From the NCBI GenBank assembly GCA_029959085.1, contig JARWIR010000023.1:10553860-10617859 (forward strand): DNA of 64,000 nucleotides, read 5' to 3'. The DNA is from Nemophila menziesii. Taxonomy: Eukaryota > Streptophyta > Magnoliopsida > Boraginales > Hydrophyllaceae. The stretch's first letter is position 1. The number at the start of each line of letters is the position of its first letter. This document shows positions 12,930 through 26,000 of this stretch, one piece after another. Under the pieces are notes generated by a model. The model made no database searches. It was given only the letters and a program-made list of their open reading frames with translations, and was not told where the DNA came from. The translations under genes were made by a program, and so were the position numbers.

Positions 12930-13820
12930 AAATTTTATCAACCAAAAATAATTTCTACCAAAATTTTATATAGTTATTAAGTAGGACAAATTCTACTAAA
13001 TTTGGAGGTTTATGTTTTTTTTGGTGGACAAACTCATCAAATTATATTTTAGTTAATTTTTTATTTTTCACCAAAATATTTTTGAGTTTATACATTTTGG
13101 TTTATGTTGTTGTTTGGTAAATCGGATTTCTGTAAATTATGTTTTGGATTTTATGGTGTTGTTTGGTAGAAAAAAATTCTTACAAAATATTTTTGATTTA
13201 TGTTGTTTGGTAGAAAAATTACATTTGCGGTTATGTTTCTCTATGGTGGGAAAAACTTTTACGTGAATAAATTTGAGTATATGTTGTTTGGTTGAAAAAT
13301 TCACCAAACAACATTTACGTTATTTTTATGGATTAAATTTCGAAAAAAATACATTTGAGAATATGTTTTTGTTTTATGGAAAAATTCCACCACACGAGTT
13401 TAGATTAAGTTGTTGTTTAATGAGACAAATCCCACAAAATATATTTTGATTTATGTTGTTGTTTGGTTGGACAAATCCTACCAAACTATAGTTGGGTATA
13501 TATTGTTGATTAGTGAAAAATATACTAAATCATAATTTATTTTATGATACTCTTTGGTGGAACAAATCTTACAAGTATACATTTGATTATTTGTTGTTTG
13601 GTAGCAAGATCCACAAAACTATATTTAGATTTATGTAATTATCTAGTGGTTAGAATAAATCTCACCAGATCACATTTGGTTTATGTTATTACTTAATGCA
13701 ATTCATTTAACAATATATATTCATATTTATTTTAATTAGCGAGACAAATTGCAGAAATATATATTTACGTTTATATTATTTTATAGTGGGAAAATTTTTA
13801 TAAACCTACATTTGCAAATA
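12930..13820 (+). repeat. 45-bp degenerate repeat array, unit B
   Basis: This is a full-length array of roughly 19 degenerate monomers of about 45 bp. Each has a TTATGTTGTTGTTTGGT-like half and a CCTACCAAAC-like half, so TTTGGT and ACCAAA recur as small inverted repeats. Confidence 0.72.
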
Positions 13821-14584
13821 TGCATATATAACACATTTAATATCATGTTCATAGTCATTAACATTTAACACTTTTCATGTCTCTCATACATCTTTTTTTT
13901 GAAATAAAAGTGAAATGACTATGCTTCTATGTTTCCTATTTTAATATTTAACGGAAAGAATTAATAAGCACTTGTCCCAAAATGTTAAATTTATACTAGA
14001 ATTCTTTGAACCTAATGAAACGAAAACTATTAAATTACATTGTCTAAGATAAAAAAATGTTACAAATAATCATGCGCTCATTATATTAGAATGTTATTTG
14101 CCTTAATTTATGTTGATCACTAGAACAACTATAGACAAAATTAATAAATTTTGTTACTACAATAATTATAGATATTATATATAAAAACTTGCATCTCATG
14201 AAAATGTTTAAAATATCTCACAACTTTAGAATAAAACAATGTTAAACATCCTTGATATGTATAAAATTTCTTAAGAAGACGTCATTAGCTCCAAAGTAGG
14301 TTCTGGATATGGTTCATCGACACCCAATGCTCCTAGAGATTTTACATCTACTGATTATAGAGGATTTAATTGGATTCAGTTTGAATTATGAACATACTAA
14401 AGGGAGGTTTGAATGGAATTTAGTAAAATGTTATACTGAGGTTAGACGGGGTGACTCTCTATGTATTACCTACACATTTGGGGGTTAGAGTATAGTCTTG
14501 ATTCTACACAATCTCTTCATATATATAACTAAGCTATTTCGATATATTCTCAGAAATATTGATTGATGTTTGAATTAACAAATA

Positions 14585-14776
14585 TTGATCGTTGTAAATC
14601 TTCATGGGATGGTACCAACTTCTTGGCATGTGAACGAAAGGGTCCCACTTAAGACTGGTCACATTGCCAGGTTTAATGTGAGTGTTTTAGAAACCGGGAG
14701 GCTCTCCATCAACGTTCTTGGAGCTTCTGGTGCCCTCGCTAAGAAAAAAACTTTTTGGGCTCTTTTCCATCTTTGA
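14585..14776 (+). pseudogene. G6PDH-like N-terminal fragment, unit B
   Basis: The frame shows [35 protein letters not shown] and TFWALFHL followed by TGA. It keeps the GASG serine of the dinucleotide-binding loop but has Ala in place of the loop Asp (GASGALAK). Pro of TFPALF is Trp in this and three other copies. The open frame begins at TTG, not ATG, so there is no native start. This is a remnant of a captured exon, not a gene. Confidence 0.58.
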
Positions 14777-15829
14777 CACACACACTCAACCACATCAACA
14801 ACAACACGCTCTTTAAATTAAACAACTTAAACACAAGAATTTTTAGTTAAACATATTTATATATAAAAAAACATATTATTGTTTCTTCAAAGTTATAAAC
14901 TTACCAAGTATCATATTTCCCGTTCTTAAGGTTTCACTAGTTGCAATAATATCATCAACTACTGAGGCCTGGTCTATAGGTTGTACAACCCAACATGCAT
15001 ATCTATTTTCTCTTAACCATACTCTAGTACTTTTCTACAATTACCTCTATTGATACATAATTAGGATTTTCAGTACTTGGATTGAGTAAGATAAAGTTAG
15101 AATCAATTAAATAGGTAATCAATGAATCCACACAAAAACTCACACAAAATGTTATAATGTATTGTAAGATGTGATGAATCATTCTAATAAATGAAACAAG
15201 AAAATTAAATAAATCTCGCAATTTCCTGGGTGTCCTCATAGGAATATGTTTGTCCCCAATAGCTAACGCGCGATTAGAGGACCAAATATAAAACCTCTTG
15301 CCTTTATAAATGCATTGTTTCATCGAGATCAATCAGTTACATTATTCATTTAGAAATTGGATATATATAATCAAAGGAACATACTAATAACCATCATTAA
15401 AAGTAGGGGTAAGAGAAGTTTAATACAACAATGAGTCTCTCAGCTTATTTAAAGGTGATAACTCAAAATAATTGTAACTAAATTTCAAAATTGCTGAAAA
15501 ATGTTTCAATTGATAGAAAAATTAAAATAATCAGCCAAATGGATAAAAGTTATAATATACTATTAATTTAAAATGTACAAATAAATGAATAGAAGAAAAT
15601 ATCATCGGCCACAAAATTGATTTTTTTTGTCTTTACATCTCGACAAACAAAACTATAGTAACCTTAAAAGACACTTGATCAAGTAACAATCCGTGTGGTG
15701 AAGAAATTCTTTTAAATCCATGGAAGATTCTAATATAAGTTTAAAAGTAATAAATACAAATATATATTTTTTTCTTATTATATGTCTGAATTATTTCTAA
15801 GAATCTTAAGTACGAGAATATTCTAGTAT

Positions 15830-15830
<1 letters not shown>

Positions 15831-15860
<30 letters not shown>

Positions 15861-15893
15861 GTATGTATATGTATGTGTGTGTATAAATATATA
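15831..15893 (+). repeat. AT/GTAT/GT compound microsatellite at B/C boundary
   Basis: An (AT)n tract passes into GTAT and GT repeats before the start motif of unit C. Nearly the same compound tract lies at 37416-37480 before unit E. Confidence 0.9.
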
Positions 15894-16787
15894 TTCAATA
15901 ATGGTTAGTTATAATTCATAAGTTTATTCAAAATATTATCTAGTTCTAATTATTCATAAAAATAATTATTTCTGTTATTTAATGATTAAATAATAAAAAA
16001 ATCAAAATAGAAATAGGAAATAATTTCTTATCAAAATACTAAATTAGTTAATAGAATTATATATTTAGGAAACAAATATTATATGACAATTAGCTGAAAA
16101 TTATTAATCAATATTTTAAAACTAAGACAATAACTTTAAAAAACTGTATTCAAGTTATTAACTCCAACTAATCCTTAATTTTGAATATGTTTAAATTATT
16201 GGTTCGAAATAACAAATCGTAATAAATAAAATAATTCTTTACATCTTAATTTAATTATCCTTTATACTCTTATATTAATAATTTAAGAAATATCATTTAT
16301 TATTAATATAATTAAGCACCATTAAACAAGTAATAAGATAATGTTGAAGTTAAGGGGAAAAATATGTTTATTATTTTATTAGAGATAATGATCTGAATAA
16401 CATGAAAAAAGTATGTATAATCTAAATTGATAAATATATCAAAAATAGACCATTAAAATAAGATGAATGAGTACATTGTATTTTTATTTTTTTAGAATTT
16501 TTTTATGATTTAGATAAAAAAAGGTAGTAAAAAATGTTATGAATAAATTCAGAATTAAAATTTAAAATTATAAATTATAAAATAAATTATGGTTAAAAGG
16601 ATAAATTCCTTTTTAATCCATTTTAAAAGCATTTAAAAAATCTAGTTTTCCTCTTTAATAATGATAAACAAAGAAATTAAATACTCAACTTCTTAAAAAT
16701 GCAACAAAAAAATGAAATACTAAAACTTCTAAAAAATTCAACGACAATAAGTTTTTTGATTTGAAAATACAATATATCAAAATACTC

Positions 16788-17721
16788 CTATAATTCTGGT
16801 GGGTCAAAATTTGAATGATAATTTGGCCAATCATTGTTTTAGGGAAAGCTGTAGGAATGTTGTTGGTGTTGTCCTCGTCGTTATTGTTGTTCCTACGAGG
16901 TGGAACTTGAAGCATGCATAGGTTTAAATTTTGGTGAGATCGTTTTTGTTGTTTCTTGAATAAAACATATCTTTGATGTTATAGATATTGTATTTACTGT
17001 TATGAACCCGATTCCAAAAGTTTATCGGCCTTGGTGTTTGATAAACGCTTTGATTAGGTTGACATGTTATCTGTTTTTCATTTTCTTCATGTCTTGAAAT
17101 AATTTTCAATAGGGATTGAAATCTCTTGGAAACATCGACTCATTCCCTCTATCAATAATATTTAATGAATTATTGTTTGACAAACGATTTTGATAAGTTG
17201 ATAAATCCATTGGTGGAACTCCACCTTGGATTGATGAACCTCTAACCTGGATTGGTGGAACTCCGGCTGAGATCGGTGGAGCTCTGACTCGGATCAAAGT
17301 TTCTATGCCATGGATTGTTGAATCTACACTCTGGATTGGTAAAAATCCATCTTGTTGAAGTCTACTGGTCACATACCCATTGAAGCCATTTAAAATAAAA
17401 ATATTTTCCAAATAATTAACTCTTAGTGGAGTCGTGTTCATTTATCATACTTGTAGCCAAATTATATGGCATGGACCTATTACAAGAATTAATAGAATTC
17501 ATAGGGGCTTAGTTTTCAATGAGGAAGTTCGTATTGCTTGGTTTGTAGTGAACATGCCAAAATTTCTTGTACCTAATCCAGAAATGCCATATAAATTCAA
17601 AACAAATGGTAGTGGTGTGACCTTCCTTGATGAGCCAACCTCACCATTTGAGTTGGATGATGAATCCTTCACATGCTCTATCTTTCAGATTCCACCACCA
17701 AAAACCAAATTTAGTAAATAA
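16788..17721 (-). pseudogene. Asn/Ser-rich gene fragment, copy in unit C
   Basis: This copy is nearly identical to the unit A copy and has the same disruptions: the 1-base shift before the MNSINSCN segment, TGA after the NPY position near 17107, and the 1-base deletion just beyond. Sharing identical lesions means the gene fragment was already dead before A and C were duplicated. An open frame on the plus strand at 17434-17721 lies antisense to the upstream part and is not a separate gene. Confidence 0.55.
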
Positions 17722-19229
17722 TTAATTAATAATTAAAATTTATAATTAATTAAGGTGCTTTAATTATAGACTTAGCCATTGTATTTGGATTACAAAATGG
17801 TAACTGTGAGGGGTAATACTCCATATCAATTTAGCCTAGTCATACACCATATATCCAAATCAGTTAAAAATTAATATATATAATAGAACAAACCACTCAA
17901 CAATCCATATTACTTACATAATGAAAACACGACCAAACACGGCCATGATCATCTTAAACACCATATTTTACTCATTTGTATTATTTACATTAATTTTTTC
18001 CACTAATTTCCTTTTTTTTAAAATCACATGCAATTAGTTTTTACAGTTTCCAAAATATCAACATTCACAAGTTATTTTTATTTAATAAGGAAACAAATAA
18101 TTTCTTTTCCAAAATAAAAATACAAAGGAAATATTTCACTTAACAAAACTATAGAATCGTATTAGTTTTTCATATAAGAAATATCTAAAAACTTTTAAAA
18201 AGAAAATAAATAATTAGTTTTTACTATTAATAGACTTATAAAATAAAAATAATTATTATATTTTCTTAAAAATACTTTGTAAAATTATATTAACGGAATT
18301 CCACAATTAGAATTAATAATTTACTTATTTTGTTTTTCTCTTTTTATTTTTATTATTTAAAATATATAAAAAGAATAGTAAAAGAGATTTATGTCCATAT
18401 TACTAAATAAGAGGTATATACAATTTAGGCCCTTGAATTCGTACTACTAGAATGATTATATACTATTGCATAACTATATTATATATATTTATATAATAAA
18501 GGATCTCACACATAATTACTCTATGAGCCATTTATCCATAAATACTTTTTAAAAAACTTATTTGCTACAAATATCCACTAATACAATCATTTATTAAAAA
18601 CATTACTTGACATAAATATCCTTATATAATCCTTTTAATTACTATATTATTTACCAATCTTAGTATACATCTGCTGCACACATCAAATAAAATAAGGAAA
18701 ATTATTTTTTGAACTACCATAATTGAATAATATAAAGAAAACAAAGAATTTTATCATGAATTGGGAATACCTCTATACACATTGTAACATCCTTCCTAAC
18801 GCAAGGATTTGGATCATTTGACATCTGAAAATTATGATCATACACGAAAATTAATTACATTTCCTTCGCAAAATAAATTTAAAGAAAGACATATGCCCAA
18901 GCATTAGCTCATTCGCAAAGTAGACTTGTAAATTCATACATTACAAAAATTTTGATTTTAAAGAAAAATATCAATCATGTAAAATAACCATAAGGGACTT
19001 ATAATTTAATCGATATACACAACAAATTTATATCACATAATAATTAAATTCGAAATCATACTCCAAAGTTATATATACATACAAATTTAAAAATGATTTA
19101 AAAGTATAAATTAGCACCGTATCAATCTTCTAAGTATACAAGATTTGATATTATAACTTCGGCAATAAATTAAAACAAGTTTATATTTAATAAATAAATG
19201 AGCCTATGTAAATTTTTTAACTAAATAGT

Positions 19230-19674
19230 CAGTGGCGTAGGGGTTTGGGGGCAACGCTCTAAAAATCTTTTTTTGGATATTTGACAAATGAATATATAGA
19301 TTAAATAATATCATATTAAGATAAAAAAAATTACAATTGTACTTTACGGGTTTGTATTTTCTTAAAAATATTCATAATAGTGGTATTCTTAATTTCTTAC
19401 AAATGTCTCTCTCAATAATGGTACACAAAGAATGATTTAACCATTATGTGTCACTCATTCGATTTTTTCCTTATTTAGTCTTGACAATACTCATAGTTGA
19501 AAATACCCGCTCATACTTAATGATAAAGTCGAAAGTAAGTAAACTAGCTATGAATCAACTAAAACTAGAGAAAAATTCAAAAAAATCAAGTTATTATCTT
19601 ACGAATAATGACTTTCAAATAATTCTTTTGTTATAAAACATATTAAATTAATTATTTAAGAAATAATTTTAGTG

Positions 19675-19716
<42 letters not shown>

Positions 19717-19956
19717 AATAGTTAATATTTATTATATTAAAAAAATTATACAAAATAACTGATAAGAAAAATTTAACAACATATTGAAAAAATTATATTA
19801 AGCGTAAAATAAGTTATTAAGATTAAAATATATAAGTAAAAAATTAAATGGTTTAAAAACCTAAAATAATTAAATGTACTAAATTATAATTTATTTATTT
19901 TAAGAATTAGAAGGCTTGCTCAAGCCCAACCCTTATTCTATGTACCTCCACCACTG
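19230..19956 (+). mobile_element. hAT-like non-autonomous insertion, unit C
   Basis: The copy is nearly identical to that in A, with the same CAGTGGCGTAGG left end and CAGTGGTGGAGG right end. It differs mainly by a longer (AT)n tract at about 19679-19714. Confidence 0.4.
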
Positions 19957-20846
19957 AATGGAGAGATTGAGTTTAATTAAGAACATTAATTTTTTAAATG
20001 GAACCGAATGAGATATTATATAAATTAATATGTTATTCTTCCATCAATGGTTTGAGGAATGCAATCGAATTGTATTATTGTAATATTAGATTCAAAATTC
20101 ATCAATTACATAAAAAAGTTTTAATTAATTGCCTATACAAAAGCTATGATGGATAACAATAAAGCATCAACCTGAAATAGTAAAAAATAACCATGTCCAA
20201 TTAAGTGATAAACAACCGTTAAGTAGCATATGAAAGAAATAAAAGACTATGGTTGATATTAATGAAGAAATCAAAATAATTAAATTTAAAAAAGTAGAAA
20301 CTTTACACGATCCTTGATGAAATGAAATAAACATCTATCAAACAACACTTGGTCGGGAGATATGAAATCTAAAGAGAGATGGACACAACATATTAAAGAA
20401 ATAAGATGAAGATCATTCAGTGGAGGAAAAAATTGTTATTTTATGTAGAGGTACATGTTGTAAGTATATGGGACAGTATTAGAGTTTCACAGAAGTAAAC
20501 TGGGCAAAGAAAAGCCCAACAAAAACTAGTTAAAATTCTGCAATAGCCCACTTAAAAAATCCAATTACTTACCATTGGATTTTTTAATAAAAAGCAGAGC
20601 AATTAGATCTCAAATTCAAAAAAAACTGTTTGTCTTGGACTAACATTGTTATATGAGACAATTACAATGTAAAAACATTTAAATCATGTTTAATACATAT
20701 AGACTATAATACTCTTAAACTATGTCAATCTGGCTAAATTTTTCCCATTAAATTTTTTTGATCAGTTAGTTTTAACAAATAAATTCAAATCAATTTTGTT
20801 CGTCAAAAAGTTTCTGGTAAAAAATTATCCAACGCGATTCTATGGC

Positions 20847-21738
20847 CAAATTTTATCAACCAAAAATAATTTCTACGAAAATTTTATATAGTTATTTGGT
20901 AGGACAAATTATACCAAATTTGGAGGTTTATGTTTTTTTGGTGGACAAACTCACCAAATTATATTTTAGTTTATTTTTTTATTTTCCACCAAACTATTTT
21001 TGAGTTTATACATTTTGGTTTATGTTGTTTGGTAAATCAAATTTCAGTAAATTATGTTTTGAATTTTATGGTGTTGTTTGGTAGAAAAAAATTCTAATAA
21101 AATATTTTTGATTTATGTTGTTTGGTAGAAAAATTACATTTGCGGTTATGTTTCTCTATGGTGGGACAAAATTTTACGTGAATAAATTTGAGTATATGTT
21201 GTTTGGTTGAAAAATTCACCAAACAACATTTACGTTATTTTTATGGATTAAATTTTGAAAAAAATACATTTAAGAATATATTTTTGTTTTATGGAAAAAT
21301 TTCACCACACGAGTTTAGATTACGTTGTTGTTTAATGAGACAAATCCCACAAAATGTATTTTAATTTATGTTGTTGTTTGGTTGAACAAATTCTACCAAA
21401 CTATAGTTAGGTATATATTGTTGTTTAGTGAAAAATATCACTAAATCATATTTTATTTTATGATACTCTTTGGTGGAACAAATCTTACAAGTATACATTT
21501 GATTATTTGTTGTTCGGTAGCAAGATCCACAAAATAATATTTAGATTTATTTAATTATCTAGTGGGTAGAATAAATCTCACCATATCACATTTGGTTTTT
21601 ATGTTATTACTTAATGGAATTCACTTAACAATATATATTCATATTTATTTTAATTAGCGAGACAAATTGCAGAAATATATATTTACATTTATATTATTTT
21701 GTAGTGGGATAAATTTTATAAACCTACATTTGCAAATA
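20847..21738 (+). repeat. 45-bp degenerate repeat array, unit C
   Basis: The array has the same order of variant monomers as B and E. The array therefore expanded before the units were duplicated and has not been homogenised since. Confidence 0.72.
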
Positions 21739-22502
21739 TGCATATATAACACATTTAATATCATGTTCATAGTCATTAACATTTATCACTTTTCATGTCT
21801 CTCATACATCTTTTTTTTGAAATAAAAGTGAAATGACTATTCTTCTATGTTTCCTATTTTAATATTTAACGGAAAGAATTAATAAACACATGCCCCAAAA
21901 TGTTAAATTTATACTAGAATTCTTTGAACCTAATGAAACGAAAACTATTAAATTACATTGTCTAAGATAAAAAAATGTTACAAATAATCATGCGCTCATT
22001 ATATTAGAATGTTATTTGCCTTAATTTATGTTAATCACTAGAACAACTATAGACAAAATTAATAAATTTTGTTACTACAATAATTATAGACATTATATAT
22101 AAAAACTTGCATCTCATGAAAATGTTTAAAATATCTCACAACTTTAGAGTAAAACAATGTTAAAAATCCTTGATATGTATGAAATTTCTTAAGAAGACTT
22201 CATTAGCTCCAAAGTAGGTCTTGGATATGGTTCATCGACACCCAATGCTCCTAGAGATTTTACATCTACTGATTGTAGAGGATTTAATTGGATTCAGTTT
22301 GAATTATGAACATACTAAAGGGAGGTTTGAATGGAATTTAGTAAAATGTTATACTGAGGTTAGACGGCGTGACTCTCTATGTATTACCTAAACATTTGGG
22401 GGTTAGAGAATGGTCTTAATTCTACACAATCTCTTCATATATATAACTAAGCTATTTCGATATATTCTTAGAAATATTGATTGATGTTTGAATTAACAAA
22501 TA

Positions 22503-22694
22503 TTGATCGTTGTAAATCTTCATGTGATGGTACCAACTTCTTGGCATGTGAACGAAAGGGTCCCACTTAAGAATGGTCACATTGTCAGGTTTAATGTGAG
22601 AGTTTTAGAAACGGGGAGGCTCTCCATCAACGTTCTTGGGGCTTATGGTGATCTCGCTAAGAAAAAAACTTTTTGGGCTCTTTTCCATCTTTGA
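22503..22694 (+). pseudogene. G6PDH-like N-terminal fragment, unit C
   Basis: Same fragment as in B, with [21 protein letters not shown]: the loop Asp is kept but the serine is Tyr. It ends at TGA after FHL, where real G6PDH would continue with a Tyr and the rest of the NADP domain. There is no ATG in frame at the start. Confidence 0.58.
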
Positions 22695-24658
22695 CACACA
22701 CACTCAACCACATCAACAACAACACACTCTTTAAATTCAACAACTTAAACACAAGAATTTTTAGTTAAACATATTTATATATAAAAAACATATTATTGTT
22801 TCTTCAACGTTATAAACATACCAAGTATCATATTTCCCGTTCTTAAGGTTTCACTAGTTGCAATAATATCATCACCTGAAGGCCTGGTCTATAGGTTGTA
22901 CAACCCAACATCCATATCTATTTTCTCTTAACCATACTCTAGTACTTTTCTACAATTACCTCTCTTGATACATAATTAGGATTTTCAGTACTTGGATTGA
23001 GTAAGATAAAGTTAGAATCTATTAAACAGGTAATCAATGAATCCACACAAAACTCACACAAAATGTAAAAATGTATTGTAAGAAGTGATGAATCATTCTA
23101 AGAAATGAAATAAGAAAAATAAATAAACCTCGCAATTTCGTGGGTGTCCTCATAAGAATATGTTTGTCCCCAATAGCTAACGCGATTAGAGGACTAAATA
23201 TAAAACCTCTTGCCTTAATACATGCATTGTTTCATCGAGATGAATCAGTTACATTATTTATTTAGAAATTGGATATATATAATCAAAGGAACATATTAAT
23301 AACCATCATTAAAAGTAGGGGTAAGAGAAGTTTAATACACCAATGAGTCTCTCAGCTTATTTAAAGGTGATAACTCCAAATAATTGTAACTAAATGTCAA
23401 AATTGCTGAAAAATGTTTCAATCAATAAAGAAATTAAAATAAGCAGCCAAATGGATAAAAGCTATAATATACTATTAATTTAAAATGTACAAATAAATGT
23501 TGTTATATCATAAAAAATAGTCCATGAACATCAATTTCCACTTTTGTTAATAAGCTCAAAACACAATCCTTGTGGTGAAGAAATTCTTCTAAATCCATGG
23601 AAGATTCTAATATAAGTTCAAAAGTAATAAATACAAATATAATTCTTTTTATTTTCTTATTATATGTCTGAATTATTTTTAAGAATCTTAAGTACGGGAA
23701 TATTCTAGTATTATATATATATATGCATATATATATATATATATTCAATAATGGTTACTTATAATTCTTAAGTTTATTCAATATATTATCTAGTTTTAAT
23801 TATTCATTAAAATAATCATTTGTGTCATTTAATGATTAAATAATAGAAAAATCAAAATAGAAATAAACAGAAATAGGAAATAATTTCTTATCAAAATACT
23901 AAATTAGTTAACAAAATAATATATTTAGGAACCAAATATTATATGACAATTAGCTGAAAATCATTAATTAATTATTGACAACTAATACAATAACTTTAAA
24001 AAAACCGTATTCAAGGTATTAACTCCAACTAATCCTTAATTTTAAATATGTCTTAATTATTGAGGTTTGAAATAACAATTAAATCATAATAAATAAAATA
24101 ATTCTTTACATCTTAATTTAATTATCCTTTATACTCTTATATAAATAATTTAAGAAATTTCATTTATTATTAATATAATTAAGCACCATTAACAAAGTAA
24201 TAAGATAATGGTGAAGTTAAGGGAAAAAATATGTTTATTATTTTATTAGAGATAGTGATCTAAATAACATGAAAAAAATCTTGATAATCTAAATTGATAA
24301 ATATATCAAAAATAGACAATTAAAATAAGATGAATTGAGTACATTGTATTTTTATTTTTTTAGCATTTTTTTATGATTTAGATGAAAAATAAAGTAGTAA
24401 AAAAATGTTATAAATAAATTAAGAATTTAAATTTAAAATTAAAAACTATAAAATAAAATATTGTTAAAATAATAAATTCATTTTTAATCCATTTCAAAAG
24501 CATTAAAAAATTTGGTTTTCCTCTTTAATAAGGATAAACAAAGAAATTAAATACTCAACTTCTTAAAAATTCAACAAAAAAATGAAATACTCAAACTTGT
24601 CAAAAATTCAACGACAATAAGTTTTTTGATTTGAAAATACAACATATTAAAATACTCT

Positions 24659-24955
24659 TATAAATCTGGTAGGTCAAAATTTGAATGATAATCTGGCCAA
24701 TCATTGTTTTCGGGAAAGCTTTAGGAATGTTGTTGGTGTTGTCCTCGTTGTTATTGTTGTTCCTACGAGAATTGTCGTTGGAGGTGGAACTTGAAGCATG
24801 CATAGGTTTAAATTCGTTGAGATCGTTTTTGTTGTTTCTTGAATAAAACATATCTTTGATGTTATAGATATTGTTGTTACTGTTATGAACCCGACTCCAA
24901 AAGTCTATCATCCTTGTTGTTTCCATTTAGACTGTTATCTCTTTGAAAAATCTGA
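24659..24955 (-). pseudogene. Asn/Ser-rich gene fragment, D-type, unit D
   Basis: The minus-strand fragment has DFWSRVHNS, NIKDMFYSRNN, ASSSTSNDN and NNNNNED segments. Its upstream half is replaced at about 24955 by the TATA-bearing block. About 75 bases that encode the KQITCQPNQ region in other copies are absent, and a short METTR-type start takes their place. The C-terminal end is shifted by one base relative to the G copy, where NNDW, a LSNF stretch and PEL precede the stop. Confidence 0.5.
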
Positions 24956-26000
24956 CCCGCCCAGTTAAACAATTTACATCATCCTCAACAGCTAATAAAG
25001 CATACAAAGTCCCGCTATCACAATGCTCGACTCAATAACTCAGTCTGAGAGCACAAACACAACTCCAAATAAGTTAAAGTGTCAACAAATGAGTTGTTTG
25101 AATCGCAGGAGGAATGTATACGGTGAATTATAGTAATAATGACGTAACTTGCTCTCAATCACCTCCAAAGATCTTTATCTCGCTCACCTAGTGTCTTGTT
25201 GTTTCGCTGAGTCTTTCCTGAAACCAGACAAAATGTTAAGCCGAAAGAGAGTTGCATTCTTAACCTTAGAGGAACTAAGCAGATTTATACCGACTGTATA
25301 ATAACCAAATCCAATATAGAGAGAGAAGATTATGGTGTGTCTAGAGTGTACCAAATTCTTTTATGAGATAGGGTATTTATAAAGCTCGAAGATGCACGCA
25401 AAGCACTAGCATGGTGCACAATATTAGGAGAGGATGAGTGCACACTATAGGCTATCGTGGAGTCTGGCCAACCGGGCAGAGAATTGTATAGTACTGAGCG
25501 CATACACTTATGTATGATCTAGGTCGACAAGGGATGTCTATCCTGGGAAGATTTTAACACTCTTATCCCCTTCCTAAGACGTTCCTTTCCCTAAACCCAC
25601 TACACATCTCCTTCGTTCGATCTTCCCAAGTTTTTTCGGGCTTATTCAACCATCGATGTTATATTTTGGTTTATCGATACCCTTTTTGAATTTGTTCGAT
25701 CCATATCCCTTGTCTGCGTATTACCAAAAGAAATTTATTACCTCTTTCAGTTTTACACCTATACAAGGTTAGATCGACTATTTAATCTTCTTGGCACGTC
25801 TTTTTCATTGTCTACTGTAACTTTCATTGTATACATATATAAATATGTTATAACCTATCCTTTAATGAGGTATTATTCAGTTGAGTATCGAATTATATTA
25901 AACAACAATTAGTTTTATATCGATTTTAATATTTTAGAATATTATTTTTTTATTTTAACACATATATTAGAGTGGAGAATACTTCTTATTTATATAAATA
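24956..26000 (-). other. D-type 1 kb block, unit D (unrecognised)
   Basis: This more G+C-balanced segment is present nearly unchanged at 5461-6480 and 54216-55224. The minus strand has a TATA-like TTTATAAATACCC near 25375, then a pyrimidine-rich stretch. It then has an MYALLAVEDDVNC reading that fuses to the Asn/Ser-rich fragment. It could be a host promoter and first exon, or a solo LTR of another family (a TGTTAAGC start lies near 5727 and 25231). I could not find matching termini or a target duplication. Confidence 0.4.

Larger units (their letters stand above)
8437..15893 (+). repeat. Macro-repeat unit B
   Basis: This 7.46 kb unit runs from the ttcaataatggttag start motif after one (AT)n tract to the next such motif. 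It follows the same order as C and E but is visibly more diverged. Internal map: 8437-9342 AT-rich, nothing recognised; 9343-9945 shortened Asn/Ser-rich fragment; 9946-11361 nothing recognised; 11362-12066 hAT-like insertion; 12067-12930 nothing recognised; 12930-13820 45-bp repeat array; 13821-14584 nothing recognised; 14585-14776 G6PDH-like fragment; 14777-15830 nothing recognised; 15831-15893 AT/GT microsatellite. The last 1.1 kb is nearly identical to 36370-37480 in D2, unlike the rest of the unit, which suggests local homogenisation. Confidence 0.85.
15894..23743 (+). repeat. Macro-repeat unit C (full length)
   Basis: This 7.85 kb unit is the best reference copy in the window. Its first 5.3 kb is nearly identical to the start of the window, and the whole unit is close to E. 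Internal map: 15894-16787 AT-rich, nothing recognised; 16788-17721 Asn/Ser-rich fragment (minus); 17722-19229 nothing recognised; 19230-19956 hAT-like insertion containing an (AT)n expansion at about 19679-19714; 19957-20846 nothing recognised; 20847-21738 45-bp repeat array; 21739-22502 nothing recognised; 22503-22694 G6PDH-like fragment; 22695-23710 nothing recognised; 23711-23743 (AT)n boundary. Confidence 0.88.

Noticed and set aside
15024..15332. Minus-strand frames of 60-100 codons near unit ends (also 7508, 36610, 44466)
   Set aside because: Lengths change between units through small indels, no protein motif is visible, and the composition is that of AT-rich spacer.
17434..17721. 95-codon plus-strand open frame
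   Set aside because: It lies antisense to the upstream part of the Asn/Ser-rich fragment. Units A and E do not keep it as the same open frame, and its composition is that of the complementary coding strand.
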